A DNA stretch of 64,000 nucleotides from Rathayibacter rhapontici (GCF_001995175.1 NZ_MUKN01000007.1:1-64000); one strand, 5' to 3'; positions 29,141-38,378 are shown, counted from the first letter of the stretch. The notes: a model not told the origin generated them from the letters alone. A program made the numbers and translations.

Positions 29141-29626
29141 CTAGCGCTTCGAGAACTGCGACGCCTTGCGGGCCTTCTTGAGACCGGCCTTCTTGCGCTC
29201 GATGACGCGAGCGTCGCGGGTCAGGAAGCCCGCCTTCTTGAGGATCGCGCGGTTGTTCTCGCGGTCGATCTCGTTGAGTGCACGGGCGATGGCGAGGCGC
29301 AGCGCGCCGGCCTGGCCGGAGGGGCCGCCACCCGTGATCTTCGCGACGACGTCGTAGGAGCCGACGAGGTCGAGCACCTTGAACGGGTCGGTGATCAGCT
29401 GCTGGTGCAGCTTGTTGGGGAAGTACTCCGCGAACTCGCGGGCGTTCACGGTCAGGCTGCCGGAGCCCGGGACCAGGCGCACGCGGGCGATGGCCTGCTT
29501 GCGTCGGCCCACGGCTGCGCCGGAGACGTTGAGGACGGCGCGGGGCGTCGAGGACGCCTCGGTGGCCGCGCTTTCGGTGGAGTAGCTCTCGGGAGCCACG
29601 TCGAGCTGGTCTGCGATCTTCGCCAC
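29141..29626 (-). CDS. rpsI: 30S ribosomal protein S9
   Basis: 161 aa. It has an N-terminal extension of about 35 aa ([20 protein letters not shown]) seen in actinobacteria, then the S9 core [15 protein letters not shown]. The basic tail ends in RKASQFSKR, which reaches the ribosomal P site. It follows rplM by 53 bases in the usual L13-S9 pair. Confidence 0.97.
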   Translation of the reverse strand: MAKIADQLDVAPESYSTESAATEASSTPRAVLNVSGAAVGRRKQAIARVRLVPGSGSLTVNAREFAEYFPNKLHQQLITDPFKVLDLVGSYDVVAKITGGGPSGQAGALRLAIARALNEIDRENNRAILKKAGFLTRDARVIERKKAGLKKARKASQFSKR

Positions 29627-29679
29627 GGTGTAGGTGATCCTTTGTCTTCGAAGTCTGAGGTGTCGGGGAGGGCCGGAGC

Positions 29680-30126
29680 CTACTGGGCGACCTGGGTGAA
29701 GGCGTACGCCTTGGGCTGCTGCGCCGCGTGGGGGTGCTCGGTGCCCGTGTAGACCTTCAGCTTGCGCAGCTGCGCACGGCCGAGGGAGTTCTTGGGGAGC
29801 ATTCCGCGGATGGCCTTCTCGACGGCGCGGATCGGGTTCTTCTCGAGGAGCTCGGCGTACGTGGTGGCCGAGAGGCCGCCCGGGTAGCCGGAGTGGCGGT
29901 ACGCCTTCTTCTGGAGGAGCTTCTGACCGGTGAGGGCGACCTTCTCGGCGTTGACGATGATGACGAAGTCGCCCATGTCCATGTGCGGCGCGAAGGTGGC
30001 CTTGTGCTTGCCGCGCAGGAGCGCCGCGGCGTGGGTGGCGAGACGGCCGAGCACGACGTCGGACGCGTCGATGACGATCCAGTCGTGCTGGACGTCAGCC
30101 GGCTTCGGAGAAAAAGTGCGAGTCAC
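29680..30126 (-). CDS. rplM: 50S ribosomal protein L13
   Basis: 148 aa, early-assembly 50S protein. Begins [23 protein letters not shown] and has [27 protein letters not shown] and [13 protein letters not shown] 30126 is the family start. The likely promoter lies about 140 bases upstream (see 30248-30269), leaving a long leader. Confidence 0.97.
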   Translation of the reverse strand: MTRTFSPKPADVQHDWIVIDASDVVLGRLATHAAALLRGKHKATFAPHMDMGDFVIIVNAEKVALTGQKLLQKKAYRHSGYPGGLSATTYAELLEKNPIRAVEKAIRGMLPKNSLGRAQLRKLKVYTGTEHPHAAQQPKAYAFTQVAQ

Positions 30127-30247
30127 GTGAGTGCTGCTTTCTGGTCGGAGTGAGGTGTTCGTGAATCCCGCTCCGTGGCCGTTCGACCCGCGAGGGGGCG
30201 AACCGATCCGGTGGAGGGCTCAACTTCGGGCGCTCGGCACACGGCCG

Positions 30248-30269
30248 AAAACACCAAGGGTCGACATTA
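30248..30269 (-). promoter_or_regulatory. rplM promoter-proximal motif shared with infA
   Basis: The 17-base string AAAACACCAAGGGTCGA (plus strand, 30248-30264) is identical to 35814-35830 before infA. On the minus strand a -10-like TAATGT (30269-30264) directly precedes it, so the string would form the first bases of the transcript. No good -35 was found. Confidence 0.5.
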
Positions 30270-30307
30270 CAGCAAGGACGCCGTCAGCGGTAGCGCGACT
30301 CCGCGAG

Positions 30308-30877
30308 TCACTCGGCGGAGTCGAGCGACGCGATCACGTCCTCCGCCAGCGTCTCGAGCGCCGCCTGATCCCCGACCGAGGAGCGGAGCGAGAGCAGCCG
30401 GTCGCCGGACAGCACCGTGAGCGTCGACGCCGGATCGAGCGCGGCGTCGGCCGGCTGGAAGAACGCCGCCTCGCCGACGTCGCTGGGGAGCGCACCGGCC
30501 GTCGCGGCCTGGCGGGTCGACACCTCCGCGGCCGTCGCCCCCGTGGCGGTCTGCAGCAGCAGGGCCGAGGGGTTCCCCGCCATGGTCCAGGCGCAGCCGA
30601 CCGGCTGGTCGCCGGGAACGGCGAAACCGCTGGGCAGCTCGAGCACGGACTCGATCGTCTCGACGGGGAGCACCGTGTCGCACTCCAGGGTCTCGATCAC
30701 CAGCGACGGTGCGGCGGGGACGGCGGGCTGCTCGGGCGCAGCAGTGGCGGCGGACGGCGCGCGGGTCGCGATGGTCGGCCGGGCCGACTCCGGGATGTCG
30801 ACCGTGGCGCTGGAGCAGCCCGCCAGAGCGAGCACGAGTGCGACGGCGGACAGCGGGAGACGCGTGGAGCGGGTCAT
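30308..30877 (-). CDS. Hypothetical lipoprotein, paralogue of the gene at 31809-32360
   Basis: 189 aa. Lipobox LALAGC (Cys21), then a Thr/Ala/Pro linker and a small domain with two Cys (ECDTVLPVE and VGCAWTMAGNPSALLL) that could be disulphide-bonded. No known family recognised. It overlaps the truA stop by 4 bases (ATGA), so it is co-translated with truA. It shares the layout VDIP, LPSG, CxxxxAGNP and GEAA with the other truA-flanking lipoprotein. Confidence 0.75.
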   Translation of the reverse strand: MTRSTRLPLSAVALVLALAGCSSATVDIPESARPTIATRAPSAATAAPEQPAVPAAPSLVIETLECDTVLPVETIESVLELPSGFAVPGDQPVGCAWTMAGNPSALLLQTATGATAAEVSTRQAATAGALPSDVGEAAFFQPADAALDPASTLTVLSGDRLLSLRSSVGDQAALETLAEDVIASLDSAE

Positions 30878-31764
30878 GTCGGATCCTCCGCGACGGGCTC
30901 GTCGGCCGGCAGGGTCCGGCGCATGCGCGTCAGGACGGCGCGCTCGGCGAGCGAGGAGTCCTCAGGATAGTCGACCTCGCGCAGGATGAGCCCGCGCGCC
31001 GGCATGACCGCGAAGGCGTTCGTGCGGGCGACCGCGTCGCGCAGGGGCTCGACGTCGCCCACCGCGAGGCGCCCGTTCCCCACCGCGACGCAGGCGCCCA
31101 CCAGTGCGCGCACCATGCTGTGGCAGAACGCGTCGGCGCGCAGGTGCGCGTGGAGCACTCCGTCGCGGTCGCGCTCCCAGTCGAAGTCGAGCAGCGTGCG
31201 GATCGTGGTGGCGCCGACCCGGGCGCGGCAGAACGACGCGTAGTCGTGCAGTCCGAGCAGGGACTGCGCCGCCCGGTTCATCTCGGCCTCGTCCAGCGAC
31301 TCCGTGATCCAGGTCGTCTGGGCGCGTTCGAGGGGGTGGCGGAGGGAGGAGGCGTCGGCCAGCCGGTACTCGTAGCGCCGCCAGCGGGCCGAGAAGCGCG
31401 CATCGAAGCCGTCGGGAGCCCGCGAGACGCGGTGGACGCTGAGATCGGAGTACTGGCCCAGGATCCCGCGGAGCCGCCGCTCGAGCACCGCCTCCTGCGG
31501 CAGGGTGCCCTCCCCCGCGCGCCGTCCGCCGCTCAGCCGAGTCCACTGCTCCTCGCTGAGGTCCGCGTGCGCCACCTGGGCGCTCGCGTGCACGCCGACG
31601 TCGGTCCGTCCCGCGACGGTGACGGTGGTGCGCTCGGGGGTCCGCAGCACCTTCGACAGCGCGTCCTCCAGCACCCCCTGCACGGTGCGCAGACCGGGCT
31701 GCAGGGCCCAGCCCGAGAAGTGGGAGCCGTCGTAGGCCAGGTCGAGGCGGACGCGGTGGAGCAC
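30874..31764 (-). CDS. truA: tRNA pseudouridine(38-40) synthase TruA
   Basis: 296 aa, isomerises uridines in the anticodon arm. The start is RVRLDLAYDGSHFSGWALQPGLRTVQG. The catalytic Asp is in VAGRTDVGVHA (Asp55), with FCHSMVRALVGACVAVGNG near the end. It normally follows rplQ, and here one lipoprotein gene separates them. Confidence 0.96.
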   Translation of the reverse strand: MLHRVRLDLAYDGSHFSGWALQPGLRTVQGVLEDALSKVLRTPERTTVTVAGRTDVGVHASAQVAHADLSEEQWTRLSGGRRAGEGTLPQEAVLERRLRGILGQYSDLSVHRVSRAPDGFDARFSARWRRYEYRLADASSLRHPLERAQTTWITESLDEAEMNRAAQSLLGLHDYASFCRARVGATTIRTLLDFDWERDRDGVLHAHLRADAFCHSMVRALVGACVAVGNGRLAVGDVEPLRDAVARTNAFAVMPARGLILREVDYPEDSSLAERAVLTRMRRTLPADEPVAEDPT

Positions 31765-31808
31765 CCGACGAGTCTAGGTCCCGGGCACGGTCCCGATCAG
31801 GACGGTCC

Positions 31809-32360
31809 TCAGACCACGAGGCGGACGCCCACCGCGGCGAAGACGGTCTCGGCCCACTGCACCACCACGGCGGGGTCGCCGACGAACGACACGATGCGCA
31901 GCTCGTAGCCTCCGGCGAGGACCGCGAGCTCGGACGACTCGGTCCCGCCCTCCGGCGCGGAGCGCTGGTACGCCGCCTCGCCCAGAGGCACGGGCACGGC
32001 TCCCGCCGCCTCCCCCGCTCCGACGAACGTCTCGAGGAGACGGGCCGGCGTGAGCGTCACGACGACGGCCTCCGGGTTCCCCGCGAGGGAGTAGGAGCAG
32101 GTCCGCCCGTCGTCCGCGAGTCCCGCCGCACCGCTGGGCAGACCGAGATCCTGCTCGATCCTCGAGCCGGGAAGCACGGCTGCGCAGTCCAGAGCAGGGC
32201 CGGCCGACGATGGAGTCGTGTCCCGGGTGGCGATCGGGGTCGGAGTGAGCGTCGCGCCCGCTCCCGCCGACGCGGGGACGTCGACGACCGGCTGCGAGGA
32301 GCATCCGGCGACGCCGAGGACGCAGGCCAGGACGACCGGTGACCAGAGGCGGGAGCGCAC
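31809..32360 (-). CDS. Hypothetical lipoprotein, paralogue of the gene at 30308-30877
   Basis: 183 aa. Lipobox GVAGC (Cys20), a Thr/Pro linker, then a domain with LDCAAVLPGSRIE and TCSYSLAGNPEAVVV that parallels the lipoprotein on the other side of truA. Function unknown. An AAGGAGAT site precedes ATG 32360. It lies between rplQ (ended by a terminator) and truA, so it probably begins a three-gene transcript. Confidence 0.75.
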   Translation of the reverse strand: MRSRLWSPVVLACVLGVAGCSSQPVVDVPASAGAGATLTPTPIATRDTTPSSAGPALDCAAVLPGSRIEQDLGLPSGAAGLADDGRTCSYSLAGNPEAVVVTLTPARLLETFVGAGEAAGAVPVPLGEAAYQRSAPEGGTESSELAVLAGGYELRIVSFVGDPAVVVQWAETVFAAVGVRLVV

Positions 32361-32479
32361 GGATCTCCTTCCGGACCTCCGCCGAGGCGGCGTCGACGGT
32401 CGCGCCCCGAGGCGCGATCGCGCCGGAGCGGCACGATCCCGCCATCGTATGCGACGTTACGCGCCACCACCGGAGACGA

Positions 32480-32515
32480 CGAGAGCCCCCCGTCCCGAAG
32501 GACGGAGGGCTCTCG
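32480..32515 (-). terminator. Terminator after rplQ
   Basis: CGAGAGCCC-type arm at 32480-32495 and its inverted copy at 32500-32515 around a CGAA loop, 15 of 16 positions paired, 14 bases after the rplQ stop. It closes the rpoA-rplQ unit. Confidence 0.85.
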
Positions 32516-32529
32516 CGGATCGTGCGGGA

Positions 32530-33060
32530 CTACTTGGTCTCGCTGGTCTCCTCGACCGGGGCGTCCTCGACGGGCGCGTCCTGGGCGGTCGCGACCTCGT
32601 CGGCCGGAGCGTCCTGGACGTCGGTCTCCTCGACGGGCGCGTCCTCGACGGGAGCCGCCACGGGCGCCGTCGCGGTGCGGGACTTCTTCGCCTTCGGGGT
32701 CACGGGCTCGAGGACGAGCTCGATGACCGCCATGGGGGCGTTGTCGCCCTTGCGCGGGCCGATCTTGGTGATGCGGGTGTAGCCGCCCTCGCGCTCGGCG
32801 ACGAGCGGAGCGATCTCGGTGAAGAGCTCGTGGACGACGGACTTGTCGCCGATCGTCGCGAGGACGCGACGACGGGCGTGCAGGTCGCCGCGCTTGGCGA
32901 ACGTCACGAGACGCTCGGCGAGCGGACGCAGGCGCTTGGCCTTGGTCTCCGTCGTCTTGATGCTCTTGTGCGTGAACAGGGCCGCGGCCAGGTTCGCGAG
33001 GAGCAGACGCTCGTGTGCGGGACCGCCTCCGAGGCGGGGGCCCTTGGTGGGCTTGGGCAT
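32530..33060 (-). CDS. rplQ: 50S ribosomal protein L17 with acidic repeat tail
   Basis: 176 aa. The L17 core is residues 1 to about 120 ([40 protein letters not shown]). The remaining 55 residues form an Ala/Pro/Glu/Asp tail with two copies of [11 protein letters not shown], encoded by a DNA repeat. Extended L17 tails are usual in actinobacteria but vary in sequence. It follows rpoA by about 70 bases. Confidence 0.96.
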   Translation of the reverse strand: MPKPTKGPRLGGGPAHERLLLANLAAALFTHKSIKTTETKAKRLRPLAERLVTFAKRGDLHARRRVLATIGDKSVVHELFTEIAPLVAEREGGYTRITKIGPRKGDNAPMAVIELVLEPVTPKAKKSRTATAPVAAPVEDAPVEETDVQDAPADEVATAQDAPVEDAPVEETSETK

Positions 33061-33131
33061 GGGTTTACTCCAGTACTAAAGGGGTGTCAGCAGGTCGGTC
33101 GCGAAGAGCCGCAGGCTCCGGAAGCGGAGAC

Positions 33132-34118
33132 CTAGATGCTCTCGTCGTCGTAGCTGTAGAAGTGGGCGCCGTCGAACCCGGGGACCGAGTCCTTGAGCGA
33201 CAGGCCGAGCTCCGTCAGCTTCTCCTTGACCTCATCCACCGACTTCTGACCGAAGTTGCGGATGTTCATGAGCTGCGTCTCCGAGAGGGCGACGAGCTCA
33301 TTGACGTTGTTGATGCCCTCGCGCTTGAGGCAGTTGTAGCTGCGCACCGAGAGGTCGAGGTCCTCGATGGGCATCGACAGCTCGGTCGAGAGGACGGCGT
33401 CGACCGGCGCGGGGCCGATCTCGATGCCCTCTGCCGCGTTGTTCAGCTCGCGGGCGAGTCCGAACAGCTCGGTCAGCGTGCGACCGGCGGAGGCGATCGC
33501 GTCGCGCGGCGTGATGGCCGGCTTGCTCTCGACATCCACGACCAGGCGGTCGAAGTCGGTGCGCTCGCCGGCACGGGTGGCCTCGACGCGGTAGGTGACC
33601 TTGAGCACGGGCGAGTAGATCGAGTCGACCGGGATCTGGCCGGCCTCGGAGAACTCGCTGCGGTTCTGGGTCGCCGAGACGTAGCCGCGGCCGCGCTCGA
33701 TCGTGAGCTCCAGCTCGAACTTCGCCTTGTCGTTCAGCGTGGCGATGACGAGCTCCGGGTTGTGGATCTCGACACCGGCCGGAGCCGAGATGTCGGCGGC
33801 GGTGACCTGGCCGGCGCCCTGCTTGCGCAGGTAGGCGGTGATCGGCTCGTCGTGCTCCGAGGAGACGACGAGGCCCTTGATGTTCAGGATGATCTCGGTG
33901 ACGTCCTCGCGGACGCCGGGGACCGTCGTGAACTCGTGCAGGACTCCGTCGATCCGGATGCTGGTGACAGCGGCGCCCGGGATGGAGGACAGCAGGGTGC
34001 GACGCAGCGAGTTGCCGAGCGTGTAGCCGAAGCCGGGCTCGAGGGGCTCGATGACGAAGCGGGAACGGAACTCCGAGATGTTCTCCTCGGTGAGCGTCGG
34101 ACGCTGTGCGATAAGCAC
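33132..34118 (-). CDS. rpoA: RNA polymerase alpha subunit
   Basis: 328 aa. The N-terminal dimerisation domain ([25 protein letters not shown]) and the C-terminal DNA-binding domain ([41 protein letters not shown]) are complete. A GAAAGGAAT site precedes ATG 34118 ('[14 protein letters not shown]'). A strong hairpin and a palindrome separate it from rpsK, suggesting its own promoter in addition to read-through. Confidence 0.98.
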   Translation of the reverse strand: MLIAQRPTLTEENISEFRSRFVIEPLEPGFGYTLGNSLRRTLLSSIPGAAVTSIRIDGVLHEFTTVPGVREDVTEIILNIKGLVVSSEHDEPITAYLRKQGAGQVTAADISAPAGVEIHNPELVIATLNDKAKFELELTIERGRGYVSATQNRSEFSEAGQIPVDSIYSPVLKVTYRVEATRAGERTDFDRLVVDVESKPAITPRDAIASAGRTLTELFGLARELNNAAEGIEIGPAPVDAVLSTELSMPIEDLDLSVRSYNCLKREGINNVNELVALSETQLMNIRNFGQKSVDEVKEKLTELGLSLKDSVPGFDGAHFYSYDDESI

Positions 34119-34135
34119 TGTTGATTCCTTTCGAT

Positions 34136-34159
34136 CACGTGTCCGCTATATGACACGTG
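34136..34159 (-). promoter_or_regulatory. Palindrome over a -10-like element before rpoA
   Basis: CACGTGT (34136-34142) and ACACGTG (34153-34159) are inverted copies around ten bases that contain TATA. It lies 18-41 bases before the rpoA start. This looks like an internal promoter with an operator, or a small leader hairpin. Confidence 0.4.
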
Positions 34160-34197
34160 CGTTTGCGAGGTATGAAGTTGTGAAAGAAATGCGCGAT

Positions 34198-34248
34198 CCG
34201 CCGGTCGACCGGCGCCCGCCGCGGAGGACGGGGCCGGCCGACCGGCGG
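34198..34248 (-). terminator. Hairpin between rpsK and rpoA
   Basis: CCGCCGGTCGACCGG (34198-34212) pairs with CCGGCCGACCGGCGG (34234-34248) with one mismatch. In the minus direction it is followed by a U-rich stretch (TTTCTTT). It starts 16 bases after the rpsK stop. Confidence 0.6.
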
Positions 34249-34263
34249 CTGCGAGTGCTGGTG

Positions 34264-34662
34264 CTAGACGCGACGGCGCTTGGGCGGGCGGCACCCGTTG
34301 TGCGCCTGGGGCGTGACGTCGTTGATCGAGCCGACCTCGAGGCCTGCGGCCTGGAGCGAGCGGATCGCCGTCTCGCGACCCGAGCCCGGGCCCTTCACGA
34401 AGACGTCGACCTTCTTCATGCCGTGCTCCTGAGCCTGGCGCGCGGCCGACTCGGCGGCGAGCTGGGCGGCGAACGGCGTCGACTTGCGCGAGCCCTTGAA
34501 GCCGACTCCACCGGACGAGGCCCAGCTGATGACGGCCCCGGAGGGGTCGGTGATCGAGACGATGGTGTTGTTGAACGTCGACTTGATGTGGGCCTGGCCC
34601 ACAGCGATGTTCTTCTTCTCCTTGCGGCGCGGCTTACGAGCGGCCGACTTGGGGGTAGCCAA
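34264..34662 (-). CDS. rpsK: 30S ribosomal protein S11
   Basis: 132 aa, platform of the 30S subunit. [40 protein letters not shown] and the basic end [12 protein letters not shown] are conserved. It lies about 30 bases after rpsM. Confidence 0.98.
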   Translation of the reverse strand: MATPKSAARKPRRKEKKNIAVGQAHIKSTFNNTIVSITDPSGAVISWASSGGVGFKGSRKSTPFAAQLAAESAARQAQEHGMKKVDVFVKGPGSGRETAIRSLQAAGLEVGSINDVTPQAHNGCRPPKRRRV

Positions 34663-34694
34663 TGTGTATCTCCTCTAGGTCCGTGTCGCCCGCG

Positions 34695-35074
34695 TTACTT
34701 GCGGCCGGCCTTCTTCTTGCCGGCGACGGTGCGCTTCGGGCCCTTGCGGGTGCGCGCGTTCGTCTTGGTGCGCTGTCCACGGACCGGGAGCCGCGACGGT
34801 GGCGGAGGCCCTCGTACGAGCCGATCTCGACCTTGCGGCGGATGTCTGCGGCGACCTCGCGGCGGAGGTCTCCCTCCACCTTGTAGTTGCCCTCGATGTG
34901 GTCGCGGAGGGCGACGAGCTGGTCGTCGCTGAGGTCCTTGACGCGGATGTTGCCGTCGATCCCGGTGTCGCTGAGGGTCGCGAGCGCCCGAGTGCGGCCG
35001 ACACCGTAGATGTAGGTCAGTGCGACCTCCACGCGCTTCTCGCGCGGGATGTCTACTCCTGCCAGACGTGCCAT
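34695..35074 (-). CDS. rpsM: 30S ribosomal protein S13, frameshifted in this sequence
   Basis: Head protein contacting tRNA. It reads [21 protein letters not shown] and on to [13 protein letters not shown] from ATG 35074, then loses frame near 34790. The family C terminus [20 protein letters not shown] lies in the next frame. One missing C (ggcctccc read as ggctccc on the coding strand) explains it; repair gives 126 aa. S13 is near-universal, so this is probably a sequence error. Confidence 0.95.
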
Positions 35075-35216
35075 TGTGGCTTCTCCTGTTGAGTGAGTGG
35101 AGGTGTGAAGCAACGTCGGTGCCCCGGCCTCCACCGGGGGTGTCCTCGCCGTTCATCCCCCGCCGGAGCGGGGATGCAGCGCGATTGGTGACGTTGCGGT
35201 TCTGTTGTTCTGTCGT

Positions 35217-35253
35217 GGGGCGGCTGACCGCCCCGGCGCTCCCTGCCGGGAGC
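35217..35253 (-). terminator. Two tandem hairpins after rpmJ
   Basis: GCTCCC-TGCC-GGGAGC (35238-35253) and GGGGCGG-CTGA-CCGCCCC (35217-35234) lie 11 bases after the rpmJ stop. With about 140 bases to rpsM, they could end or attenuate the infA-rpmJ message. Confidence 0.6.
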
Positions 35254-35264
35254 AGCGGTCGGGA

Positions 35265-35381
35265 CTAGCCCTGGCGCTGCTTGTGGCGGGGGTTGCTGCT
35301 GCAGATGACCATCACGTTGCCGTGGCGGCGGATGATCTTGCAGTGGTCGCAGATGCGCTTGACGCTGGGGTTGACCTTCAT
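35265..35381 (-). CDS. rpmJ: 50S ribosomal protein L36
   Basis: 38 aa, [19 protein letters not shown] followed by [16 protein letters not shown]. It has the four-ligand zinc pattern Cys-x2-Cys...Cys...His of the C+ form. Start at 35381 with an AAGGAAAAG site. It lies between infA and rpsM as in most bacteria. Confidence 0.97.
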   Translation of the reverse strand: MKVNPSVKRICDHCKIIRRHGNVMVICSSNPRHKQRQG

Positions 35382-35478
35382 GGTTCTTTTCCTTGATTTC
35401 GCTGGCGTCGTGCTCCCGGCGGATGCCGGGGCCGTTCCTTACAGGACACGCACGTCGCGAACGGAGCGGGGCGAACGC

Positions 35479-35700
35479 CTACTTGTAGCGGTAGACGATC
35501 CGGCCGCGGGTCAGGTCGTAAGGGCTCAGCTCCACGATCACGCGGTCCTCGGGGAGGATCCGGATGTAGTGCTGACGCATCTTGCCCGAGATGTGGGCGA
35601 GAACTTTGTGTCCGTTGGTGAGCTCCACGCGGAACATCGCGTTGGGGAGCGCCTCGACAACCGCACCTTCGATTTCGATGACACCGTCTTTTTTGGCCAT
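35479..35700 (-). CDS. infA: Translation initiation factor IF-1
   Basis: 73 aa OB-fold protein that blocks the 30S A site during initiation. [21 protein letters not shown] to RGRIVYRYK is the complete family sequence. ATG 35700 with a GAGG site is chosen; the frame upstream is non-coding leader. The shared motif at 35814-35835 marks its likely promoter. Confidence 0.98.
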   Translation of the reverse strand: MAKKDGVIEIEGAVVEALPNAMFRVELTNGHKVLAHISGKMRQHYIRILPEDRVIVELSPYDLTRGRIVYRYK

Positions 35701-35813
35701 AGCCTCACTGTCGTTCGGAAGTAGTGTGTGTACTGGTCGTGCGAATGTTTCCGCGACAACCTCCCCCGAGCGAGTGCTCGGGATGCGGTGCGCGGGCGTG
35801 CCGGAGCACGCGC

Positions 35814-35835
35814 AAAACACCAAGGGTCGATGCTA
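35814..35835 (-). promoter_or_regulatory. infA promoter-proximal motif shared with rplM
   Basis: Plus-strand AAAACACCAAGGGTCGA (35814-35830) is identical to the motif before rplM. On the minus strand it follows a -10-like TAGCAT (35835-35830). The transcript would begin in the shared string and have a leader of about 125 bases before infA. Confidence 0.5.
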
Positions 35836-35969
35836 CGCGATTCCGCCCTCCTCCGCCACCTCGGGCGTGTCGCAGCGAGACGCTCCCAGCACGTCCCCCG
35901 GTACGCGCCGCCGCCGGTCGCCGACGGCCCGGCGCCTAGGCTGACTGCAGTCGAGCGGAGGGAGCGCGG

Positions 35970-36683
35970 ATGGCGCGCAGTCGGGAGTCGTCCGAGCACG
36001 AGCGGCGGCGCTGGTACTCGCATCCCCTGGTGACGGTGCTGGTCGCGATCGTCGTCATCGCGCTGGTCCAGACCTTCTTCGTGAAGGTGTACACCGTGCC
36101 GACCGGCTCGATGGAGCGCACCCTGCAGGGCGGCGGCTTCTGGGGCGACCGGATCCTGGTGGACCGCACCGCGGCGCTGCAGGGCGACCCCGAGACCGGC
36201 CGCATCGTCGTCTTCTCCCGGGACGAGCAGTGGGGCGCCACCGACACCGTCGGGAGCCCGCTCTCGGAGGCTGTGAAGTACTTCGGCGACGTGACCAGCA
36301 TCGGCCCCTCGCACGAGGAGTTCCTCGTGAAGCGCGTGATCGCGACCGGCGGCCAGACCGTGTCGTGCTGCGACGCCGAGGGGCGCGTGCTGGTCGACGG
36401 GGAGCCGCTCGACGAGGACTACGTGTTCGAGGACCTCCCCTTCGGCGTCGGCGCCACCTGCACGACCGAGGTCCGGTCGACGCGGTGCTTCGACGAGTAC
36501 ACGGTGCCGGAGGGGACGCTCTTCGTCCTGGGCGACCACCGGTCGAACTCGAACGACTCGCTGGGACTGTGCCGCGGAGCGACGGGGCCGATCGACTCCT
36601 GCGTCAAGACGGTGCCCGTGGAGCGCGTCGTCGGGCGCGTCTTCGCGGTCGCGTGGCCGCTGACCCGCTGGCGCCTGTTCTGA
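35970..36683 (+). CDS. lepB: Signal peptidase I
   Basis: 237 aa membrane-anchored serine protease that removes Sec signal peptides. One N-terminal membrane helix spans residues about 20-38. The catalytic Ser47 lies in PTGSMERTL and the catalytic Lys121 in LVKRVIATGG, followed by FVLGDHRSNSNDSLG and VGRVFAVAWPL. Two Cys pairs in the extracellular part (SCCDAEG, ATCTTEV, TRCFDE) are extra. GGAGGGA precedes ATG 35970. It stands alone, divergent from infA. Confidence 0.96.
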   Translation: MARSRESSEHERRRWYSHPLVTVLVAIVVIALVQTFFVKVYTVPTGSMERTLQGGGFWGDRILVDRTAALQGDPETGRIVVFSRDEQWGATDTVGSPLSEAVKYFGDVTSIGPSHEEFLVKRVIATGGQTVSCCDAEGRVLVDGEPLDEDYVFEDLPFGVGATCTTEVRSTRCFDEYTVPEGTLFVLGDHRSNSNDSLGLCRGATGPIDSCVKTVPVERVVGRVFAVAWPLTRWRLF

Positions 36684-36699
36684 CCCGTCCGGCTCGTGA

Positions 36700-36739
36700 A
36701 CGGACGAGATCCCCCGCCGTGGCAGGGGATCTCGTCCGT
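36700..36739. terminator. Bidirectional terminator between lepB and mtlD
   Basis: ACGGACGAGATCCCC (36700-36714) and its exact inverted copy (36725-36739) around a ten-base loop. It lies 17 bases after lepB and 36 bases after the mtlD stop, so it can serve both convergent genes. Confidence 0.85.
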
Positions 36740-36774
36740 CTGTGCGGGACTCTCGGCGGCCCGGCGAGAACGCG

Positions 36775-37914
36775 CTAGCAGCGCACGACCTCGACGAGCT
36801 GCGGGAACAGCGGGTGCTCGGGAGCGAGCCCGGTCACGTCGGCGACGAACTCCTCCGGTGACAGCGACGCGAGCTTCTCGTGCAGCTCCACGCTCTGCGG
36901 GTCCTCCGGCACGTCGAAGCGCAGTGCGGCACCGACGGCGGTGAGCAGACCGGAGGGCGTGAGCCCCCGCTCGGCGAGCTCGGCGGCGGGGCCGATGAAG
37001 CGCTCGTGCCTCGAGAGCTTGCGCAGCGGCTGACGGCCGACCCGGTCGACGGTGTCGGTCAGGTACGGATTGCCGAAGCGCTTCAGCGTCTTCTCGAGGT
37101 AGGCCTGCTGCTCCTCGTCGCTGAAGCCGTGCTTCGCGACGATGAGCGCCTTCGTGTCCTCCAGCGCCGCCTTCACCGCGTCGTGCACCTCCGGGATCGC
37201 GAGAGCGTCCGAGAGCTTGTGCGCTCCGGCGGCGAACCCGACGTAGGCCGCCGTGGCGTGGCCGGTGTTGACGGTGAAGAGCTTGCGCTCGATGAAGGGC
37301 TCGAGGTCGTCGACGTACGTCGCGCCCGGGAGCTCCGGCTCGCCGCCCTCGAAGGGCGTGCGGTCGATGACCCACTCGAAGAAGCTCTCGACGGTGACGT
37401 CCAGACCCTGCCCCGGCTCCTGGTTCGGCACGATGCGGTCGACGGCCGTGTCGGCGAAGACCGCGCGGGAGCGCAGCGTCTCCCACTCGTCCGCGCCGAG
37501 GTTCGCGGCGACCTCGGTCTGCAGCAGACGGGTCGCGTTGATGGCGTTCTCGCAGGCCATCACGCTCAGCCGCGGCGCCGACTCGGCACGGGCGGCGAGG
37601 CCCTTCGCGATCACCGGGGCGACGAAGCGCAGGATGTTCGGGCCGACCGCGGTGGTGACGACGTCGGCGGTCGCGATCTCGCGCACGAGCGCCTCCTCGG
37701 CGGAGGCCGAGTTGATCGCGCGGAAGCGGTCGACCACGTGCGTGACCGACTCCTCCCCCACCTCGTGCACCTCGTAGCTGTCGGCGGCCGCGAGCTGGTC
37801 GATCAGGGCGGCGTTGACGTCGGCGAAGACGATCTCGTAGCCGGCCCCGTGCAGGATCAGCCCGACGAAGCCGCGGCCGATGTTGCCGGCGCCGAAGTGG
37901 ACGGCCTTGGGCAT
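36775..37914 (-). CDS. mtlD: Mannitol-1-phosphate 5-dehydrogenase
   Basis: 379 aa, oxidises mannitol-1-phosphate to fructose-6-phosphate with NAD+. The Rossmann start is [31 protein letters not shown], and the central motif [14 protein letters not shown] is clear (written here as [14 protein letters not shown]). The start overlaps the mtlF stop by one base. Last gene of the mannitol PTS run. Confidence 0.96.
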   Translation of the reverse strand: MPKAVHFGAGNIGRGFVGLILHGAGYEIVFADVNAALIDQLAAADSYEVHEVGEESVTHVVDRFRAINSASAEEALVREIATADVVTTAVGPNILRFVAPVIAKGLAARAESAPRLSVMACENAINATRLLQTEVAANLGADEWETLRSRAVFADTAVDRIVPNQEPGQGLDVTVESFFEWVIDRTPFEGGEPELPGATYVDDLEPFIERKLFTVNTGHATAAYVGFAAGAHKLSDALAIPEVHDAVKAALEDTKALIVAKHGFSDEEQQAYLEKTLKRFGNPYLTDTVDRVGRQPLRKLSRHERFIGPAAELAERGLTPSGLLTAVGAALRFDVPEDPQSVELHEKLASLSPEEFVADVTGLAPEHPLFPQLVEVVRC

Positions 37915-38348
37915 CAGGAGTTGACCTCCCCGAGGAGCCCGTAGAGCGCCTGCGCGTCGGGGGCGTCGAGGAGCTTCTGCACCTCGTCCTCCTCCGAGAA
38001 GATGATGGCGATCTTCGAGAGGATCTCGAGGTGCTCGTTGTTGACGCCGGCGATGCCGACGACGAAGCGCACCTCGTTGCCGTCCCAGTCGATCGGCTGG
38101 CCGTAGCGGACGAACGACAGCGCGGAGGAGCGGATCTCGTCCTTCGCGTCGTTGGTGCCGTGCGGGATGGCGAGCAGGTTGCCCATGTAGGTGGAGACGG
38201 TCGCCTCGCGGGCGAGCATGGCCTCGTGGTAGGCGGGCGTCACCGCGCCGACTCCCACGAGCATGTCGGCGGCCTCCTTGATGGCGGCCTCCTTCGTGGT
38301 GGCGCTGCCGGAGGCGTTGATCTGTCCGATGGTGAGCACTTCGCTCAT
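37914..38348 (-). CDS. mtlF: PTS mannitol-specific EIIA component
   Basis: 144 aa. It takes phosphate from HPr on His63 ([12 protein letters not shown]) and passes it to the EIIB domain of MtlA. ATG 38348 starts [14 protein letters not shown]; the longer open frame covers the hairpin region and is not used. It overlaps mtlD by one base. Confidence 0.94.
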   Translation of the reverse strand: MSEVLTIGQINASGSATTKEAAIKEAADMLVGVGAVTPAYHEAMLAREATVSTYMGNLLAIPHGTNDAKDEIRSSALSFVRYGQPIDWDGNEVRFVVGIAGVNNEHLEILSKIAIIFSEEDEVQKLLDAPDAQALYGLLGEVNS

Positions 38349-38378
38349 GGCTTCAGTCCTTCCGATGGTGGGAAACGG

